Positions 1 to 6,622 of a stretch of 19,821 nucleotides of DNA are shown one piece after another (positions within the stretch are counted from its first letter, which is position 1; every line of letters begins with the position of its first letter). The translations under genes and the position numbers were made by a program. The DNA comes from Gammaproteobacteria bacterium (GTDB lineage: Bacteria > Pseudomonadota > Gammaproteobacteria > UWMA-0217): NCBI GenBank assembly GCA_027031685.1, contig JALVPS010000051.1, positions 1 through 19,821 of the forward strand. The letters are read 5' to 3'. The notes beneath the pieces are model-generated. The model saw only the letters and a list, made by a program, of their open reading frames with translations, searched no databases and was not told the DNA's origin.

Positions 1-149
1 GCCCCCTGCTGGGCCTGCCCACCTCGTTCATCATCTCCCCCGACGGGCAGCAGATGATCACCCACATCGGCCCGCTCACCCGCCAGCAACTGGAAGACCT
101 GCTGCGGCGATTCCGGGCCGCGTCGCGCCAGTCGGTGGACGCCAAATAG
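1..149 (+). CDS. Thioredoxin/TlpA-fold protein, C-terminal fragment
   Basis: Only the last 48 codons are present; the reading frame enters from outside the window (first full codon at position 3) and ends at TAG 147-149. The visible segment reads GLPTSFIISPDGQ and then a short helix-rich tail (LTRQQLEDLLRRF). The Leu-Pro-Thr-Ser-Phe-Ile-Ile-x-Pro-x-Gly pattern is the cis-proline strand and following beta hairpin of thioredoxin-fold proteins of the TlpA/ResA/AhpC-TSA type. The active-site CxxC would lie upstream, so whether this is a catalytic thiol-disulfide oxidoreductase cannot be seen. Proteins of this type usually act in the periplasm in disulfide reduction or cytochrome maturation; that is family knowledge, not shown here. 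A hairpin begins at the stop codon. Confidence 0.7.
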   Translation, partial: PLLGLPTSFIISPDGQQMITHIGPLTRQQLEDLLRRFRAASRQSVDAK

Positions 150-176
150 GAACGGGGCCCCGCAAGACCCCGTTCC
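149..176. terminator. Hairpin between convergent genes, probable bidirectional terminator
   Basis: A perfect 9-bp stem, GGAACGGGG (149-157) with CCCCGTTCC (168-176), encloses a 10-nt loop. It starts on the last base of the upstream stop codon and lies 21 nt from the stop of the convergent DUF533 gene. There is no T-run on either side, so intrinsic termination is inferred from position and stem strength only. Confidence 0.5.
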
Positions 177-197
177 TGACACGCCGTTCAGTCTCGT

Positions 198-956
198 TCA
201 GGTATACAGCTTGGGTGCGCCGAGTTGCTCGTGGATGGCGTTGCACTGCTCGGGGCCGATGCCCAGGCCGCGCGCCAGCTGGTCCAGGTACCGGGCCTCG
301 GCGTTGCTGTCCAGGTCGATGGCCATGAGGGAGACGGTGTAGACCTGCTCGCCCATGCCGGCCGGGATGCTGCGGATGAAGCCTTCCAGGTCCAGGGGGG
401 CGGCCAGTTCCTGCTTGACGAACTCCAGCTCCTCCGGGGTGATGTCCCCCAGCTTGTCCACGATGCGCTCCCGCTCGGCCTCGTCCACCTGGCCGTCCGC
501 CTTGGCGGCGTTGATCATGGCCTTGACCAGTAGCAGGGCCTGCTCGTTGGCCTCTGCCGGTGGCGTGCCGAAATCGGCCAGTTTGGCGCCGCCCTCGCTT
601 TGCGCGCCACCGAACTGCTGCATGGCCGCCCCCAGCAGGGCCCCCAGCCCGCCGCCGCCGGCCGACTGACCCTGACTGCCGCCAAGCAGGCCGCCCAGCA
701 TGCCGGCCACGCCGCCGCCGGACTGGTTGCCCCCACCGAGCATATTGCCCAGCATGCCACCCAGTCCACCGCCACTGCCCTGGCCCCCACCCAGCATGTT
801 GCCGAGCATGCCGGCCATGCCGCCCCTGCCAGTGGGCTGGCTGCCGCCGCCCATGACGGCCCCCAGCACCGAGCCCAGCACGTTGGAGCCGGAGCCACGC
901 GACAGGGCGCCGCTGCTGAGCACGGCCCCCAGGATTTTCATTGCATCGATCGCCAT
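198..956 (-). CDS. DUF533 / TerB-like protein with glycine-rich repeats (YebE-like)
   Basis: The product is 252 aa. I chose ATG at 956 because a GGGGG(A) Shine-Dalgarno tract lies about 10 nt upstream and the protein then starts MAIDAMKILGAV, as DUF533 proteins do; an in-frame upstream start would add 23 residues of unlikely composition. Residues 1-45 form a Gly/Ala/Ser-rich hydrophobic helix. Residues 46-101 hold three copies of an 18-20-residue unit (GMLGNMLGGG core). Residues ~131-250 form an all-helical TerB-like domain with the KADGQVDEAE signature (ADGxVDxxE). DUF533 proteins such as E. coli YebE are inner-membrane-associated and of unknown function; the TerB fold has been linked to metal or stress responses. 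Family membership is fairly secure, but no biochemical role can be assigned. Confidence 0.8.
   Translation of the reverse strand: MAIDAMKILGAVLSSGALSRGSGSNVLGSVLGAVMGGGSQPTGRGGMAGMLGNMLGGGQGSGGGLGGMLGNMLGGGNQSGGGVAGMLGGLLGGSQGQSAGGGGLGALLGAAMQQFGGAQSEGGAKLADFGTPPAEANEQALLLVKAMINAAKADGQVDEAERERIVDKLGDITPEELEFVKQELAAPLDLEGFIRSIPAGMGEQVYTVSLMAIDLDSNAEARYLDQLARGLGIGPEQCNAIHEQLGAPKLYT
654..821 (-). repeat. Three in-frame glycine-zipper repeats within the DUF533 gene
   Basis: Residues 46-63, 64-81 and 82-101 repeat the pattern G-x-x-G-M-L-G-x-x-L-G-G-x-x-x-(Q/S)-G-G, with unit lengths of 18, 18 and 20 residues (54-60 bp). The first two units differ at only a few residues; the third has diverged (GLLGGSQ). 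Spaced Gly with Met/Leu is the pattern of glycine-zipper membrane helices. The similarity is also visible at DNA level, so copy number could vary by slippage. Confidence 0.7.
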
Positions 957-1064
957 GAGTGGTCTTTCCCCCGATGGAAATGAAACGGAACGGGGAACGG
1001 TACTACAGCGCGGGGCGGGGTGCACCTGGCTGCCACAGTGCGCAACATTCCGCCGGGGCGAGGA

Positions 1065-2546
<1,482 letters not shown>

Positions 2547-2737
2547 GATTGGTCGTTCAGCGTGGTTCGTCGTTGTACTTGGCGCGGAGGGGTGGCGCTG
2601 CTCGATCCGCTGAGCCTGTCTGTTCGGGCCTGGGGTCCGGGGCCTGTGGGGTGGATGCCATTAGATCAGGAAAATGTCGCCGGTAAAGCAGCGTCCATCA
2701 CACAGTTGGCCTCTCATCTGGTAACCCCGGGGCATAC

Positions 2738-2778
2738 CAGGGCGCGCCGGGCGCAAAGCGTGAACTGGCGCGCCTTGG
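2738..2778. repeat. 12-bp imperfect inverted repeat built on two GGCGCGCC sites
   Basis: CCAGGGCGCGCC (about 2737-2748) and GGCGCGCCTTGG (2767-2778) are inverted copies matching at 11 of 12 positions, separated by 18 nt. Each arm contains the self-palindrome GGCGCGCC. It could form a stable stem-loop in RNA or serve as paired protein sites. Nothing assigns a role, and part of the effect may be due to high GC. Confidence 0.4.
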
Positions 2779-3005
2779 CGATGGGGCATGGGGCGGGGCC
2801 CGTGGTCCTGGGCGCTGGGCCAGCCGGAGGCCGGAAGGGGGCTGGCAGAAGTCCTGGGGCGGTCCGGGGGGATCGCCCGGGCGGGTTCCCGTAAGGATAG
2901 CCAGCCAGCCGGTGTCCCGCCACATTGGCCACTGCGGGGTGGTCACGCCGGTGACTGCCGCCGGCCACCCGGACTGGACCGCTCGCCCCGCCGGGCCGGG
3001 GAGTG

Positions 3006-3047
3006 GTGAACGGGGTCACGGCAGGGGCGGCGCGAGCCTGCTACAAC
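3006..3047 (+). promoter_or_regulatory. Possible class II CRP/Vfr-like site with extended -10
   Basis: GTGA-N6-TCAC at 3006-3019 has the core spacing of CRP-family sites (TGTGA-N6-TCACA); the outer bases match 8 of 10. TGCTACAAC at 3039-3047 is an extended -10 (TGn plus TACAAC). If transcription starts near 3054, the dyad is centred at about -41.5, the usual position for class II activation. There is no recognisable -35, as expected for an activated promoter. It would drive the coiled-coil gene at 3132. This is inference from motif geometry. Confidence 0.3.
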
Positions 3048-3131
3048 GCGGGGCAGGGAAGCGGATCACGAGACGGTGGTCACGGTCTTCCGACGGAAGC
3101 ACATCAACGGAGCAGGCTGGAGAACTGGACA

Positions 3132-3890
3132 ATGAACGTGGAATGGATGAACGGGGCCATGCTGGCCTGGGCGGGCACGCTGAGCGTGGTGAGCGCCGGT
3201 GGTGGCTATCTGCTGGCGCGGCTGGGCGCGCGGCGCGTGCAGCGGCGCGTGGAACACCTGCGCGGCGAGCTGCGCGAGATGGAGACCGACCACTTCTTCG
3301 AGAAGCAGGCGCTGGCGGCCAAGATCCGTGGCCTGGAGAAGGTGGCCGACGGGCTCAAGGCGCGTGCCCAAAAGCTGCACGGCGAGAAGGTCTCCTACCA
3401 GATGCGCTACGAAAGCCTGCGCAAGAGCTACACGAGCCTGGAGAAGGAGAACGCGCGTCTGGCGGAGAAGCTGCGCGCCGAGCTGGCCGAGCTGACCGCG
3501 CGCCGGGTGGCGGTGGAGCGCCGCCTGGAGAAGGAGCGGGAACAGTGGCAACAGGAGAAGGCGCGCCTGGAAGCCGAGTTGCGTGCCCTGCGCAAGGAGA
3601 ATGAGCGCCTGCAAGCGGGTGGGGCGTCCCGGTCGGTGGAGGCCGATCAACCGCCGGTGCTGGCCGTGGTACCAGTGGAGGCCGAGGTGGCCACCGAGGT
3701 CGAGCCGGCCCTGCGCCTGCCGGACTTCAAGGACTCCGAGTTCGAGCGCTGGATACAGAACCTCAAGCACGAGATGGATCGCATGGCGGCCCACCTCGAG
3801 CAGGTGGAGCGCCAGCGCGAGGCCTTCCAGCACGAGGCCGAGACCCTCATGCTTGATGTGCACGGCCTCAAGGCCCGCCTCGGCCTCTGA
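3132..3890 (+). CDS. Membrane-anchored coiled-coil protein of unknown function
   Basis: The product is 252 aa. ATG 3132 is chosen because GGAG (3119-3122) lies about 9 nt upstream; an open extension to GTG 3003 has no SD and an implausible composition. Residues ~9-29 (MLAWAGTLSVVSAGGGYLLA) form one membrane helix. Residues ~34-165 are a long, highly charged coiled coil rich in Glu, Arg, Lys and Leu (for example EKENARLAEKLRAELAEL). A Pro/Val-rich linker (~170-195) follows, then a second helical segment (~200-252, with EFERWIQNLKHEMDRMAAHLEQVERQREAF). The N-out, long cytoplasmic coil layout resembles envelope scaffold proteins, but I do not recognise a named family. It stands alone on its strand, followed by a strong hairpin. 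Confidence 0.75.
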   Translation: MNVEWMNGAMLAWAGTLSVVSAGGGYLLARLGARRVQRRVEHLRGELREMETDHFFEKQALAAKIRGLEKVADGLKARAQKLHGEKVSYQMRYESLRKSYTSLEKENARLAEKLRAELAELTARRVAVERRLEKEREQWQQEKARLEAELRALRKENERLQAGGASRSVEADQPPVLAVVPVEAEVATEVEPALRLPDFKDSEFERWIQNLKHEMDRMAAHLEQVERQREAFQHEAETLMLDVHGLKARLGL

Positions 3891-3916
3891 GTCGGCAGCC
3901 CCTATCCGGTCCCGTT

Positions 3917-3941
3917 GCGACCCGGCCCTGTGCCGGGTCGC
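3917..3941. terminator. Strong hairpin between convergent genes
   Basis: GCGACCCGGC (3917-3926) and GCCGGGTCGC (3932-3941) form a perfect 10-bp GC-rich stem with a 5-nt loop. On the + strand it is followed by GTCGTTTCG, a weak T-rich tail. It sits 26 nt after the coiled-coil stop and 24 nt before the stop of the opposing His-rich gene, so it probably terminates both. Confidence 0.65.
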
Positions 3942-3965
3942 GTCGTTTCGGGAGCATGGACCGGC

Positions 3966-4256
3966 CTACCACTCCACCGTGCAGCGCCGGCAGTGGCAGT
4001 CCCCGCGACGCAGGGGCGGCGCCCAGGCGTGCCAGTGGCGAACCGGCCCGTAGTGTCGGTCGAGGACGTACTCACGGCCGTGGGCGCGCCGCCCGCGGGG
4101 CGCGCAGTGGCGATGAGAATGGTGATGGCGGTAATGGTGCGGGTAGGAATGGTCCGGATAGGTCACGCCGTGGCGCGCGACGCGCTCATGGGCGGTGGCG
4201 ATGCCCGCCGCGGCGAGCAGCAGGACGGCGAGGAAGATGGATAACATGCGCGGCAT
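3966..4256 (-). CDS. Small exported histidine-rich protein
   Basis: The product is 96 aa, and ATG 4256 has a good AGGAG Shine-Dalgarno about 8-9 nt upstream. Residues 1-22 are a classic Sec signal peptide (MPRMLSIFLAVLLLAAAGIATA, cleavage after ATA), so the mature protein is about 74 aa. The mature part holds 15 histidines, including HHYRHHHSHRH in the middle, and three cysteines at the end in CHCRRC, plus many Arg, Tyr and Trp residues. This composition suggests periplasmic metal binding (Ni, Co, Zn or Cu) or interaction with an acidic partner. I recognise no family. It is transcribed divergently from the DUF2189 gene, and a palindrome lies between them. The signal peptide plus SD make it a likely real gene despite its size. 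Confidence 0.65.
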   Translation of the reverse strand: MPRMLSIFLAVLLLAAAGIATAHERVARHGVTYPDHSYPHHYRHHHSHRHCAPRGRRAHGREYVLDRHYGPVRHWHAWAPPLRRGDCHCRRCTVEW

Positions 4257-4332
4257 GGCCGGTCTCCTGGGCGAGGGGCGCTTCCCGGCGCCGGGACGGG
4301 TTCCTGGCGGTCAGACTGCCCACCTTCGGCTG

Positions 4333-4353
4333 AACCGCCGCTGAACGGCGGTT
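4333..4353. promoter_or_regulatory. Perfect 8-bp dyad in the divergent promoter region
   Basis: AACCGCCG (4333-4340) and CGGCGGTT (4346-4353) are perfect inverted copies around CTGAA. The dyad lies 77 bp upstream of the His-rich gene start and 66 bp upstream of the DUF2189 start, with no T-run after it. It could be an operator for both genes or simply a hairpin. A weaker dyad, GGAA-TGAT-TTCC, lies at 4385-4396. Confidence 0.4.
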
Positions 4354-4418
4354 GCCAAGTGCCATGTTGGCGTCTATGAGAACAGGAATGATTTCCTTGC
4401 ACAGGAGAGGTGGAGGCC

Positions 4419-5222
4419 ATGGCACAGACGCACAACACACCCGATTCCCGTCCCGACCCCCGCGAGCTGCCCTTCGTGGCGCCGTGCCGCACGCTGGACC
4501 GGCGCGCGCCCTGGCGCTGGCTGCGACGCGGCTGGCAGGATTTCCTCCACGCCCCGCGCCAGTCGCTCAGCCACGGGCTGATCGTGGTGCTGCTGGTCAT
4601 CACCATCGGTCATGCCACTTGGCGCTTCGGTAACCTGGGCCTGTTCCTGGGGCTGGTGTCCGGCTTCGTGTTCCTCGGCCCGGTGCTGGCCCTGGGGCTA
4701 TATTCCATCAGCTGCCAGCTGGCGCGAGGCTATGAGCCACGCCTGGGCTACTGTCTGCGCGAAGGGCGCCGCAACCTGGGCAACGTCATGGTGTTCGCCG
4801 TGATCCTGCTGGTGGTGTTCCTGGTGTGGGCGCGCGCCGCTTCCATGGTGCACGTCTTCTTCCCGGTGGAGGCCGATCCCCACTGGCGCGACCTGGTCGT
4901 GTTCCTGGGGGTGGGCAGCGTGGTGGGGGCGGTGTTCGCGGCCATCGTGTTCGCCGCCAGCGCCTTCTCCTTGCCCATGATCCTGGACCGCAAGGTGGAT
5001 ACCATCACCGCCGTGCTGACCAGTGTGAATGCCGTGCGGTGCAACACGGGCGTCATGGCGCTGTGGGCGGTCATCATCGGCCTTGGGGTGCTAGTCGGCC
5101 TGCTCACCGCCGGGCTGGGCTTTGCCCTGGTCATTCCGGTCATCGGCCACGCCACCTGGCACGCCTACCGGGAGACCATCGTGGCCGACGACTGGCCCGA
5201 GCAGCCCGAGTCGACGCCCTGA
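4419..5222 (+). CDS. DUF2189 integral membrane protein
   Basis: The product is 267 aa. ATG 4419 is chosen because AGGAGAGG (4403-4410) is 8 nt upstream; GTG 4410 is in frame but overlaps that SD. After a soluble N-terminus of about 45 residues containing WRWLRRGWQDF, about six membrane helices follow (SHGLIVVLLVITIG, LFLGLVSGFVFLGPVLALGLY, VMVFAVILLVVFLVW, LVVFLGVGSVVGAVFAAIVFAASAF, VMALWAVIIGLGVLVGLLTAG, LGFALVIPVIGHATWHAY). The closing GHATWHAYRETI is the DUF2189 signature. The family is widespread in proteobacteria and has no established function; some members lie near respiratory oxidase genes. The gene sits 46 nt upstream of the MipZ-like gene but need not share its transcript. Confidence 0.82.
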   Translation: MAQTHNTPDSRPDPRELPFVAPCRTLDRRAPWRWLRRGWQDFLHAPRQSLSHGLIVVLLVITIGHATWRFGNLGLFLGLVSGFVFLGPVLALGLYSISCQLARGYEPRLGYCLREGRRNLGNVMVFAVILLVVFLVWARAASMVHVFFPVEADPHWRDLVVFLGVGSVVGAVFAAIVFAASAFSLPMILDRKVDTITAVLTSVNAVRCNTGVMALWAVIIGLGVLVGLLTAGLGFALVIPVIGHATWHAYRETIVADDWPEQPESTP

Positions 5223-5255
5223 CGCAAAGGGGCATCCCGGCCGCGGCGGATTCGC

Positions 5256-5261
5256 TAGAAT
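5256..5261 (+). promoter_or_regulatory. Possible -10 element placing the start site on the mipZ-like start codon
   Basis: TAGAAT matches the TATAAT consensus at 5 of 6 positions. Transcription would begin about 7 nt downstream, at 5268-5269, exactly at the GTG start codon, giving a leaderless or nearly leaderless mRNA. No convincing -35 is seen at 16-18 nt upstream, so the call is weak. Confidence 0.3.
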
Positions 5262-5268
5262 CGGGGCC

Positions 5269-6147
5269 GTGGCAGACAAGCGCACAAACACCGCCCCGGC
5301 CCATACGCTGGTGTTCGGCAACGAGAAGGGGGGCACCGGCAAGTCCACCCTGGCCATGCACGTGGTGGCCAGCTTGCTAGACCGTGGCTTTGCCGTGGCC
5401 GTGCTGGACCTCGACACGCGCCAGCGCTCCCTGTACCGCTATCTGGAGAACCGGGTGCGCTTCGCCGAGCGGCACGGCCTGCGCCTGCCGATGCCCACCA
5501 CCGCCGCCCTGCCACCCGCCAAACACGCCGGTCTGAGCGCCCGCCAGACGGCCGAGGCCGAGGCACTGGCCAACGCCTTGGCGCGGCTGCGCGCCGGTCA
5601 CCGTTTCGTGGTCGTCGACTGTCCGGGCAGCGACACGCACCTGTCGCGCCTGGCGCACGCCGAGGCCGATACCCTGGTCACACCGGTCAACGACAGCTTC
5701 ATCGACCTGGACCTGCTGGGGCGGGTCGATCCCGACAGTTACCAGGTCACCGCCCTCAGCCACTACGCCGAGATGGTCTGGGATGCGCGCAAGCGGCGCA
5801 GCCTGCGCGGCGCCTCGGCGATGGACTGGGTGGTGACGCGCAACCGGCTGTCGCCGTTGCAGGCGGCGCGCAACATGCGGCACGTGGACAGCGTATTGCG
5901 GTCCCTGCGCCAGCGGCTGGCCTTCCGCTACGTGCCGGGCTTCACCGAGCGCGTCATCTACCGCGAGCTGTTCCCCAAGGGGCTCACACTGGTGGACTTC
6001 CTGCGCGCCGATCCGGCGGCGCGCATGACCATTTCCCACGTGGCGGCGCGGCAGGAGATGCGCGCCTTCATGGACGCCCTGCGCCTGCCCGGCTGGGCGG
6101 AGGCCGGGGTGGACCCCTCGTCGCGGCGCGCCGGCGGGCTGGAATGA
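5269..6147 (+). CDS. mipZ: MipZ-like ParA-family division-plane positioning ATPase
   Basis: The product is 292 aa, starting at GTG 5269 (ADKRTNTAPAHTLVFGNEKGG). ParA/MinD-type ATPases use ATP-dependent dimerisation on nucleoid or membrane; MipZ in Caulobacter binds ParB and inhibits FtsZ near the poles. Visible motifs are the deviant Walker A KGGTGKST (20-27) with its signature first Lys, the Walker A' region VLDLDTRQRSLYRYLENR (46-63), and Walker B VVVDCPGSD (114-122). A central segment, SFIDLDLLGRVDPDSY, and a later VVTRNRLSPLQARN-like stretch are characteristic of the MipZ subfamily rather than chromosomal ParA or MinD. No ParB gene is adjacent. A plasmid-type ParA is less likely because of the MipZ-specific insert. 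The upstream SD (GGGG) is weak. A role in division placement is inferred from family. Confidence 0.85.
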   Translation: MADKRTNTAPAHTLVFGNEKGGTGKSTLAMHVVASLLDRGFAVAVLDLDTRQRSLYRYLENRVRFAERHGLRLPMPTTAALPPAKHAGLSARQTAEAEALANALARLRAGHRFVVVDCPGSDTHLSRLAHAEADTLVTPVNDSFIDLDLLGRVDPDSYQVTALSHYAEMVWDARKRRSLRGASAMDWVVTRNRLSPLQAARNMRHVDSVLRSLRQRLAFRYVPGFTERVIYRELFPKGLTLVDFLRADPAARMTISHVAARQEMRAFMDALRLPGWAEAGVDPSSRRAGGLE

Positions 6148-6226
6148 GTCGCGGCGGCGGCGCAGAATGGCCCCCGCCTTGCCGGTCCCGCCCGGGTCGG
6201 CCACCCACCCATCGGAGATGCAGCAC

Positions 6227-6610
6227 ATGAACCTGGAAAAGGTCGTCTTCGCCTTCTTCACCCTGCTGGCCCTGACGCTCAACTTCGGCTTCTTCCTGGG
6301 CGGCATGGACAGCATGGACCACCACAACGTCTACGAGCTGTACGCGGCGCTGGTGGTGAGCCTCATCACCACCATCCTCAAGTTCGGCGACCGCACCCAC
6401 CTGGGCGCGGTGTTCCTGGCCACCAGCCTGGTGGCCGACCTGCAGCTCATCGCCGCCGCCGTCGTGTGGGGTTTCGTGCGCGACGTGGAAGCGTCCGCCC
6501 TGTCGCCGGCGGTGGTGTCGTCCATCGTCTCCCTGTCGGGCGGGGCGCTGCTGGCCAACATCACCTCGGTCATCCTGCTGGTGGCCGAGACCATGAGCAT
6601 CCGCCGCTGA
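6227..6610 (+). CDS. DUF6394 small integral membrane protein
   Basis: The product is 127 aa. ATG 6227 has GGAG (6214-6217) 9 nt upstream. Nearly the whole chain is hydrophobic, with four likely membrane helices: LEKVVFAFFTLLALTLNFGFFLGG, NVYELYAALVVSLITTILKFG, HLGAVFLATSLVADLQLIAAAVVWGFV and VVSSIVSLSGGALLANITSVILLVAETM. Between the first two is a short MDSMDHHN loop. It fits the DUF6394 family, which has no known function. The gene ends 12 nt before the K+ channel gene and is surely co-transcribed with it. The pairing suggests an accessory membrane subunit or a shared ion-homeostasis role, but that is inference only. Confidence 0.7.
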   Translation: MNLEKVVFAFFTLLALTLNFGFFLGGMDSMDHHNVYELYAALVVSLITTILKFGDRTHLGAVFLATSLVADLQLIAAAVVWGFVRDVEASALSPAVVSSIVSLSGGALLANITSVILLVAETMSIRR

Positions 6611-6622
6611 CGGGGCGCCGGC

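Larger units (their letters stand above)
2547..3131. other. 585-bp gene-free region between divergent genes
   Basis: Open frames on both strands here have GC-driven, low-complexity compositions and no credible start signals, so I call no gene. The stretch should hold the promoters of the sugar transferase (leftward) and the coiled-coil gene (rightward). It contains CTGGTA-N11-TACCAG (2718-2740), an 11-of-12 inverted repeat (2738-2778), the palindrome CGCCCGGGCG (2874-2883), GTCAC-N4-GTGAC (2942-2955) and GTGA-N6-TCAC (3006-3019) ahead of a possible extended -10. Confidence 0.6.

Noticed and set aside
654..821. Possible CRISPR or noncoding tandem array
   Set aside because: The repeats are in frame, vary by codon and encode glycine-rich protein units; there are no unique spacers of even length.
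2562..2946. Short open frames on both strands in the 585-bp intergenic stretch
   Set aside because: They have no SD-supported start, no signal peptide or motif, and Gly/Arg/Pro-heavy composition typical of random GC-rich DNA.
3003..3131. Longer N-terminus for the coiled-coil protein from GTG 3003
   Set aside because: It has no SD, an odd composition without relation to the rest of the protein, and would overlap the likely promoter; ATG 3132 has a good SD.
4186..4440. Minus-strand frame extending upstream across the His-rich gene start
   Set aside because: The shorter frame at 3966-4256 has a signal peptide and a good SD, whereas this one has neither.
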